Shown here: positions 9,909 through 19,841 of the stretch, in pieces
Position numbering within the stretch: position 1 is the first letter of the stretch
Layout of the letters: every line of letters starts with the position of its first letter
From: Acidobacteriota bacterium
GTDB taxonomy: Bacteria; Acidobacteriota; Terriglobia; Bryobacterales; Bryobacteraceae
NCBI GenBank assembly: GCA_016213775.1
Contig: JACQZR010000248.1
Span: 55,242 to 119,241 of the forward strand
Length of the DNA stretch: 64,000 nucleotides
Direction: 5' to 3'
Position numbers and translations under genes: made by a program
The notes under the pieces: generated by a model
What the model saw: the letters and a program-made list of their open reading frames with translations, nothing else
Databases searched by the model: none
Told to the model about the DNA's origin: nothing

Positions 9909-11333
9909 CTAGAAAGAGTAGCCCACACCGAACAGCGGAACCACGCGGTCGCGCATGCCGTTGTTGTCCAGCGCCATCAGCATGTTCGCGGTGAACACCA
10001 TATTGCCCACCATCTTCACCTTCACGCCAAATGACCCATTGGACATGTTGTACGACTGCTTTGCCGGCGTCAGTGCAAAGCCGTTCGCCGTACCGCCGGC
10101 CGAACCGCGTCCGCTGACGCTCGTCGATACTAGCCGGTTCGCGTTGATCAAGCGGTTCTGCAGCACATCAACCACAAACGTCATTCGCTTGGACACCGTG
10201 ATTCCCGTCCCCGCCGACCACAGGAACTGATCCGGCAGCCGAATCTTCTCTCCCGTCAGCGGATCGCCCGTCAACACGCTGCTGCCGCTTACCTGGTAGC
10301 CGATGTTGAAGTTCGGCGAGAACCGCACCCGCCCGATGCTTCGCGAGTGCACCGACAGGGCCGCGAACGGCTTGAACGACACAGCGCCGGACCCGTGATA
10401 GTTGTACGCATCGCCCGTGGGAACACGCAGGTCCGCTCCCACAGCCAGGACGTAGCGGCGCCGTTCCAGCGCGGTCCCTTTTACGCGAAACAGCGTATCG
10501 CCGATTCCCGATGACGACCGTCGCGCGCTGCCGAACGGACCCGTCTCCAGACCGGCGAGTCCGAGGTTCGGGTCGTTCTGCGACGCCGCCAGATTCAACG
10601 TTGCCGCGCACCAGCAGGTCCCGTTATCGCCCGGATTACCCGAGTTGTACATCTTCGCGCGGTAGCCGTAAGCGCTCACCGTCGCGTTCACCCAGGTCAG
10701 CGCCGCCGATACATCCACACGATTCGTCAGCCCGTAGGTGAGAAACGCCACGTTCTGATCCAACCGCACGTCCATGTTCACGTCGTAGACCACCGGCGCA
10801 ATCGTCTGCGCGCGCCCGTTCTGCGTGATGTTCGTTGCATCGCCGCCCGCATACAGTATCCGCGACGTGCCCATCGATTCGCCTTCGATCTTGTTGAACC
10901 GGATCTGCTGCCGCGAGAATCCCAAGTAGAATCTCCGCTTGCCGATGGTTTCCGCGCGCTCTGTCAGGATCGTCCCCAGACTATCGGCCGACGGAATGAG
11001 CGCGCCGGTGGCCTCATCCTGACGGAACAACACGCCGGACGCCGGCGAGGCGATCGGCAGCGCGGACAACTGCGTCGCGATCCCAAGGTTGAACGCACGC
11101 CCCAGGTTCGGTGGAGCGACGTTGGTAAAGTTCGACGTGCTCCCCACGCCGTTGACCAGCGCCTGGCTGAACGACCCGTCGGCCGCAAACACTTCCGTGC
11201 GCGCCCGTAGTCCTGATATGCCCTGGCTCCCGATCACCGATGGAAGCACATAAATCAATTTGTTGGAGTCGCTCTGCCCCAGCAGAATCCCCGCGCTCAG
11301 CAAGAATGTCGCGACCCTGTTTGCTCTTTTCAC
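9909..11333 (-). CDS. Putative outer-membrane beta-barrel protein
   Basis: This 474-residue exported protein starts with a signal peptide (MKRANRVATFLLSAGILLGQ). The rest is mostly short amphipathic strands such as RRYVLAVGADLRVPTG, IGRVRFSPNFNIGYQV and RMTFVVDVLQNRL. It ends in VVPLFGVGYSF, with the terminal phenylalanine used for barrel insertion by BAM. The pattern recalls barrel proteins of the transporter/phenol meta-pathway type. A Cys-x-Cys pair (TCWCAATL) is unusual for a barrel and may form a disulfide in a loop. The start codon is GTG, supported by AGGAGG about 10 bases upstream. It follows the kinase gene on the same strand after 48 bases and may be in its transcript. Confidence 0.75.
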   Translation of the reverse strand: MKRANRVATFLLSAGILLGQSDSNKLIYVLPSVIGSQGISGLRARTEVFAADGSFSQALVNGVGSTSNFTNVAPPNLGRAFNLGIATQLSALPIASPASGVLFRQDEATGALIPSADSLGTILTERAETIGKRRFYLGFSRQQIRFNKIEGESMGTSRILYAGGDATNITQNGRAQTIAPVVYDVNMDVRLDQNVAFLTYGLTNRVDVSAALTWVNATVSAYGYRAKMYNSGNPGDNGTCWCAATLNLAASQNDPNLGLAGLETGPFGSARRSSSGIGDTLFRVKGTALERRRYVLAVGADLRVPTGDAYNYHGSGAVSFKPFAALSVHSRSIGRVRFSPNFNIGYQVSGSSVLTGDPLTGEKIRLPDQFLWSAGTGITVSKRMTFVVDVLQNRLINANRLVSTSVSGRGSAGGTANGFALTPAKQSYNMSNGSFGVKVKMVGNMVFTANMLMALDNNGMRDRVVPLFGVGYSF

Positions 11334-11381
11334 AGCTTCTGCCCTCCTACACTCTAGTGCGGAGGAATCTATAGAAACTGA

Positions 11382-14300
11382 TCAGTTGATGGCATCAATT
11401 ATCCAACCGTTTGCGTTCTTGCTGAGCTTGATGGTAATGCGTTGAGACGGCAGAGTGCGCGCCTGCCCGTTTCTCGCCACAGTGGACACTGTGCGGTCGC
11501 AGGTGACGCTTGCGGATCGCTCGTTGATCTCCAGTGGACCGGCCTGCTGGAGTTTGACGTTCATCTCCTTCACCTCAGAGAATGTCCTCTGCCAGGCCGG
11601 GCCGTTGACGGAGGGAAAGACTGAGATCAACGCGTTCACGTCCTTCTTGTATATGGCCGAGCTGAACTTCTGAAGAGCCTGGATAATCGCGGCTCGCTCG
11701 GCATTGAATTGATTGGCCCTGGCGGCTTCAGCAGCCTTGCGCGACGCCTCCTGCCGCTGGCCGATCCGCTCGAGCTCCGACTTTGCGCGCGCCCCGTATT
11801 CCGTTTGGCCACTGCGTTGCGCGAACCCCTGGAGCGCCTGCAAGTCATTCTTGTCCAGCGATTCCCATTCGAGCTTTAATGCCATCTCGGCCGCCGGCGC
11901 CGCATAGGGACTGCCCGCATTCTTTGCCACGAAATCGCGCAACGCCGCCGGTGTACTCTTATCGGCGGCATTCCATTTCAACTCCGCCACGCGATCTAGC
12001 GCGGTGCGAGCCATCGGCGACGACGCGTTACGCCGCGCAAAATCCTCGAGCACCGCCACATCGCGCGTGTTCCTGACGCGTTCCCATTCCTGCGCCAGCA
12101 CTGCCTGTGGATCCAACTTTGGCGTGAGCGCCACCTCGCCGGGACCAAGCTGAAGTTTCTGTCCGGCTGTGAGCGCCTTTTGCAGGGTGCGCGTTTCGAA
12201 CCTGTCCTTGCTGATTTGAATGGCGTAGCGTCCGGCCGGAACTCCCACCGACAGCGAGCCATCGTTCTCCACACGGCCTACTGTGCGTCCTTCGATGCGC
12301 ACCTCCGCGCCCGGTGTGGCGCCGCGAAGAATCAGCGTTGCCTCCTCAGGGTTGAGCAACAGACGGGTTTCGGCATCCGCATTTCCGGTGACCGTGACGG
12401 AGCGCGTTTCACTGGTCTGAAAGCCCTGCTTCTGCGCGCGCACGGAGTACTCTTTCGCGGGCATTTGCAGCCGCAGCCGGCCAGCCGCATCGCTGACACC
12501 GGCACGCGCGCCATCGACGTAAACATCGGCGCCGCCGACACCAGTGGTGACGATCAGCGTCCCCTGCCGGGCGGTGACTTGTGGAGGAGTAGCCTTCTTT
12601 TCCGGTGGCGGAACTGACTGCCTGGCGACCGGGGCATCCACTTTCGTTTCCGGCTTGCGTGTGGCAAAGTAGCCGGCGCCGATGAGCAGACCGAGGACGC
12701 CGGCGCCGATCCATTTCCAGGGCGGCGGCTTGACACGAACCAGTTCGCTGGATGGGGCGTCCACGGCACTCTTTGTGTGCAGGCCCTGACGCGCCTTCGC
12801 AAGCAACGCGTTTAGTTCCTCACTCTCCGGATACCCGGCCTTGCCGAACTGGCGCAGCAATCCTTCGCAAACCACCACGGCATCCACGGTCTTTTGCGAA
12901 GCGAGTAGAGCGCGAGCCTCGGCCATACCGGCACGAAGCGCCTCGGTGCGCGCATCTGCCTGCTGCCGGGCCGCCAGCCCTTGCTGGGCGCGTTCCGCCG
13001 CCTGCCGCAACGATTCGTCCGGATACAGTGCGACGGCCTTGCTGGCAACTTTCACCGCGCCGGCGAAATCGCCACCCGCAATCAGCCGGTCAATCTCTTC
13101 GGCGAACGTTCGCACTGTGTCCGCGCGCTTCTTCGTCTGCCATTCCCTTTCAATCTCCGAGTGCAACGCGTCCAACGAAGGATCGCCACCAAGCGCGCGC
13201 AACAGTTCCAGTGCTTCCGCATGGCGGCCCGCGGCCCTCATTTGATTCGCCTGCGCCACTGCGTTGCCACGCTGCTGCTCTCGCGCCCAGACCTCGCGCG
13301 CCGACTGCACCTCGCGCAACCGCCGCTCCAGCAACAGATCGCCAGGGTAATACCCCAAACCACGCTCCAACATTTGAACGGCTTTGTCGAACTGACTGGC
13401 CTGCTCCAGTTGCGCCACTTCACGCAACAACCGGTCAATCGTGTCCTGCCGTTTCCTGGCCTTCGACTCCTCGCGCGCGAAGCTGAGTAGATCGAGGATT
13501 GCGGTTGTGTTCGGGAAAGCCCGATCCGCTGTTTCCAGCCGCGCCACCGCCTGCTCAAACTGCCGGCTCTTGATCAACTCCTGTACCACTTCCAACTCGG
13601 CGACGATCCGCCCTTCGCGCTCCTTCGCAGCAAGCGCGGCGCGCGCCTCCGCAAGCAACGCGGGGATCTCGCGATTCTCCGGATACTCCGCCTGCAGCCG
13701 TACCAATTGCGCGATGGCTTCCTCAAACGCACCGCCGCCGAACGCCGCGCGTGCCGCGGCGATTCCTTCACTGCATCGCCGGTCATGCTCTCGCAGGGCA
13801 ATATTCTCGCGGACACGCTCAATGAGCCTGGCGCCGTCAGGATGATGCGGATCGTGGTGCATCGCCTCGCTTGCAAGCTGATACGCGCTAGTGAGATCGT
13901 TACCCAGCAAGGCCGCCCTGGCCTGCTCCACCAGCGCCTCGGCATGGTCGGCCTGCTGCTTTCCGCTCCGCGCCTTCGAGATCAGCTCCAGCGCATCGCG
14001 GCTGCTGCGGTCCAGCCGCAGCGCCGACTCCACCGCTTCAATCGCCTCGGTAAACTTCCGTGCGTCGAGCTTCTGCCGGGCCTCCACCAGCAATCCGTCG
14101 ATCTTCGGCGCGACAACTCTACGCCGGATCTCGGTCTGCAACTGCTCGCGCAATTCACGCGCACTGCGGTTGGCCGGATCCAGTTCCAACACCTCGCGCA
14201 ACACCGCTTGCGCGGCTTCGAGCATCCCCGCCGCGGACAGCCGCTGCGCCTCACCCAACACACCCCGCGCATGCTCCTGCCGCAGTTCCGCCAGCACCGG

Positions 14301-15095
14301 CCGCACATCAAAGAGCAACTCGTCCAACGACGGATACCGCGCCTCGCGATCCTTATGCAGGCACCGTTGGATTGCATGCGATAGCCCTTCCGGACATTGC
14401 GGATTCAGTTGATGCAACGGCTCAGGATCCGCGCTCAGGATGTTGTACATGATGGCCGGCTGCGCGGGCCCTTCAAACGGATGCCGCCCACAGATGAATT
14501 CATAGGCCGTCACACCGAAAGAAAAAATGTCACTCAGAGGATCGTTGTTCGCGCCGCGAAATTGCTCCGGAGCCATGTACTTCAATGTGCCCGGCACTGT
14601 CCCTGTTTTGGTCAACCGCGCGCCCGCCGCCTGGGTCACCAGCGCGATGCCGAAGTCCATCAGCTTCACCGTGAAGTCCGGGAGCAGCATCATATTCGCG
14701 GGCTTCACGTCACGATGCACCACGCCGTTGCGATGCGCGTGATCCAACCCCTCCGCCACCTGCTCCAGGATTTGCAGCTTCTGCAGCAGCTTCAACGAGG
14801 CCTGCGACTGCATCACGCGCTGCAGATCGGCCCCGTCCAACAACTCCATGACGATGTAAGGTTCGCCATCCTGCTCACCGAAATCGTAAATGATGATGAT
14901 GTTGCGATGCCGCAGCTTGCCTGCTGCCGCGGCTTCATTGCGGAAGCGCTGCAGCAACTCCGCGTCGCCACCGGCGGTCAACCTCTTGATCGCCACCTCG
15001 CGCCCTACGGTGGGATCCCATGCACGATACACGCGCCCAAAGCCGCCCCGTCCCAGCTCGGCCCTGATCTCGTATCTGCCTATGGTTTCCGCCAT
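11382..15095 (-). CDS. Ser/Thr protein kinase with TPR-like and PEGA repeats
   Basis: This 1,237-residue Hanks-type kinase has the glycine loop LGRGGFGRV (~14-22), catalytic Lys37 (VAIKRL), the catalytic loop HRDVKPANMM (127-136), DFG (147-149) and MAPEQF, so it should be active. A long helical region (~270-760) of TPR-like repeats rich in Glu, Ala and Arg follows. A single membrane segment (WIGAGVLGLLIGAGYFATR) lies at about residue 793. Two PEGA-type beta modules (GADVYVDGARAGVSD and ATPGAEVRIEGRTVGRVEN) come next, then further helical repeats. The last ~120 residues read like an NTF2/SnoaL-type domain. The kinase and TPR region should be cytoplasmic and the PEGA part outside, suggesting it senses an envelope or polysaccharide signal. 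No Shine-Dalgarno sequence precedes the ATG. Confidence 0.92.
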   Translation of the reverse strand: MAETIGRYEIRAELGRGGFGRVYRAWDPTVGREVAIKRLTAGGDAELLQRFRNEAAAAGKLRHRNIIIIYDFGEQDGEPYIVMELLDGADLQRVMQSQASLKLLQKLQILEQVAEGLDHAHRNGVVHRDVKPANMMLLPDFTVKLMDFGIALVTQAAGARLTKTGTVPGTLKYMAPEQFRGANNDPLSDIFSFGVTAYEFICGRHPFEGPAQPAIMYNILSADPEPLHQLNPQCPEGLSHAIQRCLHKDREARYPSLDELLFDVRPVLAELRQEHARGVLGEAQRLSAAGMLEAAQAVLREVLELDPANRSARELREQLQTEIRRRVVAPKIDGLLVEARQKLDARKFTEAIEAVESALRLDRSSRDALELISKARSGKQQADHAEALVEQARAALLGNDLTSAYQLASEAMHHDPHHPDGARLIERVRENIALREHDRRCSEGIAAARAAFGGGAFEEAIAQLVRLQAEYPENREIPALLAEARAALAAKEREGRIVAELEVVQELIKSRQFEQAVARLETADRAFPNTTAILDLLSFAREESKARKRQDTIDRLLREVAQLEQASQFDKAVQMLERGLGYYPGDLLLERRLREVQSAREVWAREQQRGNAVAQANQMRAAGRHAEALELLRALGGDPSLDALHSEIEREWQTKKRADTVRTFAEEIDRLIAGGDFAGAVKVASKAVALYPDESLRQAAERAQQGLAARQQADARTEALRAGMAEARALLASQKTVDAVVVCEGLLRQFGKAGYPESEELNALLAKARQGLHTKSAVDAPSSELVRVKPPPWKWIGAGVLGLLIGAGYFATRKPETKVDAPVARQSVPPPEKKATPPQVTARQGTLIVTTGVGGADVYVDGARAGVSDAAGRLRLQMPAKEYSVRAQKQGFQTSETRSVTVTGNADAETRLLLNPEEATLILRGATPGAEVRIEGRTVGRVENDGSLSVGVPAGRYAIQISKDRFETRTLQKALTAGQKLQLGPGEVALTPKLDPQAVLAQEWERVRNTRDVAVLEDFARRNASSPMARTALDRVAELKWNAADKSTPAALRDFVAKNAGSPYAAPAAEMALKLEWESLDKNDLQALQGFAQRSGQTEYGARAKSELERIGQRQEASRKAAEAARANQFNAERAAIIQALQKFSSAIYKKDVNALISVFPSVNGPAWQRTFSEVKEMNVKLQQAGPLEINERSASVTCDRTVSTVARNGQARTLPSQRITIKLSKNANGWIIDAIN

Positions 15096-15225
15096 CGTAT
15101 CGTCCCAGAGACACGTCCCTTTCGCACGCGAAGGTCCGTGATTCGCCCAGTGAAATTATAACGTACCGGCGTCAAACCCGCCCTCACTGTTATTCTGAAG
15201 CTAACCTGGAGGTTGTCTCTCTCGA

Positions 15226-18200
15226 ATGCGGGTTCTCGCCTTACTCTCTCTGTCTGCCGTTCTCCTCTGTGCCGCCGACCGCGTGGTTGATCGCGTCGAT
15301 CCCAACCGCACCATTTCCGTTCGCGGGCACGTGCATGCCGCCGCTGCCGCCCAATTCGATCAGGGCGAAGCGGACGCGGCCATGCCCATCGAATACGCCA
15401 CGATCCTGATGAAGCCCGCTCGAGGCCTCGAACAGCTCCTCGCCGATCAGCAGAACCCAGCCTCACCCAATTTCCACAAGTGGCTCACGCCCGAACAATT
15501 CGCCGGGCGGTTCGGCGTAAGCGACAGCGACATGAATAAAGTCACGGCATGGCTGCGGTCGCAAGGTCTGCGCGTCGACGATGTCGCGCGAGGCCGCCTC
15601 TGGGTCACTTTCAGCGGCACAACAGGCGAGATCAACCGGGCATTCAAAACCAGAATTCATCGCTACCGCGTGCCAACGGATACCGGCACGGAAATGCACT
15701 TCGCCAATGTCACTGATCCCAGCGTGCCCAAAGCGTTTGAATCCGTCGTCGCCGGCTTCGACGGTCTGCACGACTTTCGCGCCCGCGCCCCACGCCGCGA
15801 CATCCGCCCTTTGTACAACATCACCACGTTCACGCATCGGCTTGCGCCCGATGACTTCGCATCCATCTACAATGTGAAGCCTCTCTACGACGGAGGCATC
15901 AACGGTGCGGGTCAAAAGATCGCGGTCATTGGACAGACGAACATCAGCATGTCCGACGTTCGCACCTTCCGTACTATCTTCAAGCTGCCCGACAACGATC
16001 CGCAGGTAGTGCTGTTCGGCACGCAGCCAGCCACCAATGCCAACGACCAGTTGGAAGCGCACCTGGACGTGCAGTGGGCAGGCGCCATCGCGCCCAACGC
16101 CACCATCATTTACGTCAACTCCCGCGCCGTTACCACTTCCGTGCAATACGCCATCGACCAGAACCTCGCGCCGGTGATCAGCTTCAGCTACGGCGGCTGC
16201 GAGAATGCCGGCTCCTTCGCGATCAGCTTTCGTTACCTCGCCCAGCAGGCCAACGCGCAGGGCATCACGTGGATCGCTTCCGCGGGCGATACCGGCGTGG
16301 CCACCTGCGACTCGTTGTACGCCACGACATCGCTGCGTCAGGTATCGAAAGGGCCCAATGTCGCATGGCCCGCGAGTTCCCCCGAGGTCACGGCGATTGG
16401 CGGCACGACGTTCGCTGACGAGGCAGGCAACTACTGGGCGATTTCCAATAATGAGAACGGCGGATCCGCGCTCGGCTACATTCCCGAGAAAGTTTGGAAC
16501 GATTCCGGCTCCATCACCGCCACTGGCGGCGGGCGTAGCGCCTATTTTCCGAAACCCTTCTGGCAAACCGGACCCGGCGTCCCCAACGACAACGCACGAA
16601 TGATCCCCGATGTCTCGTTTTCCGCATCCATCACGCACGTTCCATATATGGTGTTTCACTCCGGGGCGTTCACTGCGGTGGGCGGCACTTCGGCCGGAGC
16701 ACCTGCTTTCGCCGGCATCGTGGCGCTGCTCAATCAATCGCTTTCGGGTAAGACAGGCGTACCGCAGAACGGACTTGGCAACATCAATCCGGCACTCTAC
16801 CGGCTGGCTCAATCGAAGCCGTCCATCTTCCACGACGTCGTCGATGGCGACAACCGCATCCCGTGCGCGCAATCGAGCCCCGGTTGTGTCGACGGGTTCG
16901 TCGGCTATAACGCGGGCCCGGGCTTCGACCTCGTCACCGGCCTCGGCTCCATCGATGCCAACGAGCTCATCAATAGCTGGGACTTCGGCGCGCCCAGTGA
17001 AACAACGCTCACCGCCGACCCCGACACTGCCACCGCTGATGCAACCGTGCGGATCTCGGCAACCGTCGCCGGCAAGTCCGCCACACCAACAGGAAACGTC
17101 ACATTCCTGGCCGGCAACACGCTCCTTGGTGAAGCACGGCTCGACAACGGCGCAGCATCCATCAGCATCAGCGCACAACGCGTCTTCGCGGCGCCGTCCA
17201 ACGGGAAGGTGACCGCGCTCTACAGCGGCGACGAAACCTACACGGCCTCCTCGGCCTCCACAGCCATCACACTCACGCTGCCCGAATCGGGCTCGCTCGT
17301 CATTCCCTCGGTGACACCCAATCCCGTTCCCCAATCCGGAACCACGTGGTCTTACACAATCACCCTTACCGAAAAGAACGGCGTTGCTACCAAGCTCACC
17401 AGCTTCCTGGTGGACGGCGTGGACAACAACGTCAACATCGCACGGCTTGGTGCAGGCAACATCGCCGCTGGAGGTTCCGTTTCCACTGCTCTGGTGGCCA
17501 ACATAACCGAACCGCGCGACCGCACATTCGAATTCGCTGGGCAGGATGAAGACGGCCGCGAGTGGACCGCGAAACTCACCGTGCCCTTCACGGGACCCGT
17601 GGGTCCGGCGTTCGCGCCGCGAATCTCGCTCAGCAGTTCGCCCACTACCGGAGTGACGCGCAATCCGCGAGCCGACCCCGCATGCCAGTGGTCGCAACAA
17701 CTCACCGTCCACGAACTCGGTGGCTTCAACGTGCAACTCTCGCTACTCACCGCCGGCACCGCCACCGCGGACAACATCTCTGCTCAAATCGCGCGGATCT
17801 TCGGAACCGCACGGCTCGCCCCGTTCGGAACTCTGCGCGGCAGGCTGTGCTTCAGCGACGTCACTCCTGGCTTCAAGACCATCACCATTGCCGGCGTCGC
17901 AGAAGCCTTCGCCACAACCTCAGCCAGCACGCGCGTGGAGTACGTCGATACCACACCCGCGGACGGGCAAGCCGAAGCGTCCCCGAAGACGCTCTCACTC
18001 ACGCTGCCCGACGCGCAGCACGACAGCAGCGAATCCGTTGCTCTCAACCTGCCCGCCGACGCGAAGTGGTCCCTGTCACTCGCACCCAACAACCGCGCCA
18101 CGTCTTGGCTGAAGGTGACGCCGATCAATGGCATCGGCCCAGCGATGCTCAACATCCAGGCCATCGGCGCAGGACTCTCCAACGGCGCCTATCAAGCCAC

Positions 18201-18936
18201 CATCATCATCGACACGCCGTCGCTTGCCCAGCAGAATCTGAACATCCCCGTCACGCTCGTGGCGGGCGCATCCGATGCTGTCAGCATCGGCGCGGTGACG
18301 AATCATGCCTCGCAGCAACCAGCCTACGCGCCGGGGATGCTGGCGCGCGTCACGGGCACGAACCTTTCCGCCATCGCCAACGGGGCATTCACCAGCACGC
18401 TCCCTCTGAAACTCGGCGCAGTGTCCGCAACAGTGAACGGAGTATCGGCGCCAATCATGTCCATCGCCACCGGCGAAGTGGTGCTGCAGATCCCCTATGA
18501 AACCGGCATCGGACCGGCCATACTCGCGATCAACAATGACGGCCAACTCGCCGCCTTCCCTATCGAGATGAGCGCCGCCGCGCCTGGTCTCTACGGCATC
18601 ACCGACAACCGTTTCCTTCCTATCACCAGTGCCACCAAGGGCCAGGCTGTGATCGTCCGCATGACTGGTGAAGGCGACACGCTCAACCCTGTCCCGACGG
18701 GATTCTCGCCTGCCTTCGCAACCGCCGCCACTCGCCTTCCGATTCCGCGGCTTCCCGTAACCGTAACCATCGGTGATGCGCCGGCACAGATCGACTTCGT
18801 CGGGATACGTCCCGGCAACAACGGCATCTGCGAACTCAACTTCACCATTCCCGCGGAAGCGCCAACAGGCGTCCAGCCGCTAGTGGTCACGGTAGGCGGA
18901 GTCTCCGCGCCGCCGCTCACCATCGAGGTGAAGTAG
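15226..18936 (+). CDS. Secreted sedolisin (S53) peptidase with Ig-like tail
   Basis: This 1,236-residue protein has a signal peptide (MRVLALLSLSAVLLCAA), then a pro-kumamolisin activation domain (~40-185: FHKWLTPEQFAGRFGVSDSD). The S53 catalytic domain has Glu277 and Asp281 in QLEAHLDVQWAGAIAP, the oxyanion Asp355 in SAGDTG and nucleophile Ser489 in VGGTSAGAPAFAG. All four key residues are present, so it should be an acid-active serine-carboxyl endopeptidase. The C-terminal half holds Ig-like repeats (TPTGNVTFLAGNTLLGEA) and the module common in Solibacter secreted proteins (NHASQQPAYAPGMLARVTGTNLS). GGAGG occurs about 13 bases upstream of the ATG. The gene diverges from the large kinase across 130 bases. 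Confidence 0.93.
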   Translation: MRVLALLSLSAVLLCAADRVVDRVDPNRTISVRGHVHAAAAAQFDQGEADAAMPIEYATILMKPARGLEQLLADQQNPASPNFHKWLTPEQFAGRFGVSDSDMNKVTAWLRSQGLRVDDVARGRLWVTFSGTTGEINRAFKTRIHRYRVPTDTGTEMHFANVTDPSVPKAFESVVAGFDGLHDFRARAPRRDIRPLYNITTFTHRLAPDDFASIYNVKPLYDGGINGAGQKIAVIGQTNISMSDVRTFRTIFKLPDNDPQVVLFGTQPATNANDQLEAHLDVQWAGAIAPNATIIYVNSRAVTTSVQYAIDQNLAPVISFSYGGCENAGSFAISFRYLAQQANAQGITWIASAGDTGVATCDSLYATTSLRQVSKGPNVAWPASSPEVTAIGGTTFADEAGNYWAISNNENGGSALGYIPEKVWNDSGSITATGGGRSAYFPKPFWQTGPGVPNDNARMIPDVSFSASITHVPYMVFHSGAFTAVGGTSAGAPAFAGIVALLNQSLSGKTGVPQNGLGNINPALYRLAQSKPSIFHDVVDGDNRIPCAQSSPGCVDGFVGYNAGPGFDLVTGLGSIDANELINSWDFGAPSETTLTADPDTATADATVRISATVAGKSATPTGNVTFLAGNTLLGEARLDNGAASISISAQRVFAAPSNGKVTALYSGDETYTASSASTAITLTLPESGSLVIPSVTPNPVPQSGTTWSYTITLTEKNGVATKLTSFLVDGVDNNVNIARLGAGNIAAGGSVSTALVANITEPRDRTFEFAGQDEDGREWTAKLTVPFTGPVGPAFAPRISLSSSPTTGVTRNPRADPACQWSQQLTVHELGGFNVQLSLLTAGTATADNISAQIARIFGTARLAPFGTLRGRLCFSDVTPGFKTITIAGVAEAFATTSASTRVEYVDTTPADGQAEASPKTLSLTLPDAQHDSSESVALNLPADAKWSLSLAPNNRATSWLKVTPINGIGPAMLNIQAIGAGLSNGAYQATIIIDTPSLAQQNLNIPVTLVAGASDAVSIGAVTNHASQQPAYAPGMLARVTGTNLSAIANGAFTSTLPLKLGAVSATVNGVSAPIMSIATGEVVLQIPYETGIGPAILAINNDGQLAAFPIEMSAAAPGLYGITDNRFLPITSATKGQAVIVRMTGEGDTLNPVPTGFSPAFATAATRLPIPRLPVTVTIGDAPAQIDFVGIRPGNNGICELNFTIPAEAPTGVQPLVVTVGGVSAPPLTIEVK

Positions 18937-18972
18937 CGCAAGCATTTTGGAGCGAACCTTTTCAGATGGGTG

Positions 18973-18997
18973 CCCGGTCGCGCCCACAATGACCGGG
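18973..18997 (+). terminator. Stem-loop after the sedolisin gene
   Basis: CCCGGTC (18973-18979) pairs with GACCGGG (18991-18997) across an 11-base loop. It lies 36 bases after the sedolisin stop and 19 bases before the antitoxin start. It may be a weak terminator, or an operator of the toxin-antitoxin pair. There is no run of Ts. Confidence 0.35.
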
Positions 18998-19016
18998 TTA
19001 AGCTGAAGAGAGAGCC

Positions 19017-19283
19017 ATGGACCTGACGATTCACATTCCGGACGAACTCGCTGGCGATCTTGCCGCCGCCGGCGGCGATCTCGCGCGCCGGGCGCTAGAG
19101 GGGTTCGCTCTGGAAGAGTACAAGAGCGGGCGTCTTTCGAAGGCCGCTTTGCGCCGGCTGCTCGGCTTCTCAACCCGCGACCAGTTGAATGGGTTCCTGA
19201 AGGCGCACGCCGTGTTGGACGATCTGCCCACCATGGCCGATCTCGAAGGGGAAATGCAGGACCTGCGTAGTCTCGGACTATGA
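19017..19283 (+). CDS. UPF0175-type antitoxin
   Basis: This 88-residue protein matches the UPF0175 pattern: an N-terminal strand (MDLTIHIPDELA), a helix ending in ALEGFALEEYKSGRLS, then a helix-turn-helix-like KAALRRLLGFSTRDQLNGFLKAH and a short acidic tail. UPF0175 proteins are usually encoded directly upstream of DUF3368 PIN-like proteins, as here (6-base gap), and act as antitoxins of VapBC-like modules. AGAGAG just before the ATG is a plausible ribosome site. Confidence 0.8.
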   Translation: MDLTIHIPDELAGDLAAAGGDLARRALEGFALEEYKSGRLSKAALRRLLGFSTRDQLNGFLKAHAVLDDLPTMADLEGEMQDLRSLGL

Positions 19284-19289
19284 TCCCAA

Positions 19290-19736
19290 ATGCGCGCCGT
19301 CATTGCCGATACCGGGCCTGTTCATTACCTGGTGCTGATCGGGCACATTGACATCCTTCCCGTCTTGTTCGGAAAGGTCATCATTCCGTTGGTGGTATGC
19401 GACGAGTTGCAGCAAGCGCAAACTCCGGATGCGGTACGCCGGTGGATTGATTCACCACCGCCGTGGCTCGAAATACGAACGCCTCCACACAACGCTTGGC
19501 ACGATGAATCCCTGGAGAGCCTCGACGCAGGAGAGAGAGCCGCATTGGAATTGGCGGCGGAGCTGGCCGCCGATCTCATTCTCATGGATGATCGCGAGGG
19601 CGTGCGGTTCGCTCGCGGGAAAGGATTTCGCGTCATCGGCACGCTCCGGGTTCTGTCCTTGGGTGCACGGCGCGGCCTCCTGGACCGGGCGGATTCGTTC
19701 GAACGTATTAAACGCACGAATTTCCGCTACCGGTAA
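19290..19736 (+). CDS. DUF3368 PIN-domain toxin
   Basis: This 148-residue protein starts with VIADTGPVHYLVLIG, the DxGP version of the PIN N-terminal strand used by DUF3368. Further acidic residues follow the PIN order: Glu in VVCDELQQA, LDAGERAALELAAEL and LILMDDREGVRFARGKG. DUF3368 proteins are PIN-fold ribonucleases, probably cutting tRNA or mRNA, partnered with UPF0175 antitoxins. The gene lies 6 bases after such an antitoxin, and all expected acidic positions appear intact. Confidence 0.82.
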   Translation: MRAVIADTGPVHYLVLIGHIDILPVLFGKVIIPLVVCDELQQAQTPDAVRRWIDSPPPWLEIRTPPHNAWHDESLESLDAGERAALELAAELAADLILMDDREGVRFARGKGFRVIGTLRVLSLGARRGLLDRADSFERIKRTNFRYR

Positions 19737-19780
19737 GAACTCATGGATACATTGCTCGCGGAACGCAGCACCTGAGACAC

Positions 19781-19828
19781 AGTCAACGCGCGCCGGAACA
19801 GCATCACAGCATCCATCAGACCCACATA
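19781..19828. repeat. Relic copy of the LamG gene end (direct repeat, left)
   Basis: These 48 bases match 20541-20588 at 46 positions. Read on the minus strand both encode YVGLMDxVMLFRRALT, which in the right copy is the true C-terminus of the LamG gene. The left copy has no gene body; its frame runs into unrelated sequence. The two copies bracket the pRiA4b ORF-3-like gene with a period of 760 bases. Confidence 0.9.
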
Positions 19829-19841
19829 AGTAGCCCGTCTT

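Noticed and set aside
15463..17736. 757-residue minus-strand frame
   Set aside because: Antisense of the sedolisin gene; a by-product of high G+C codon use.
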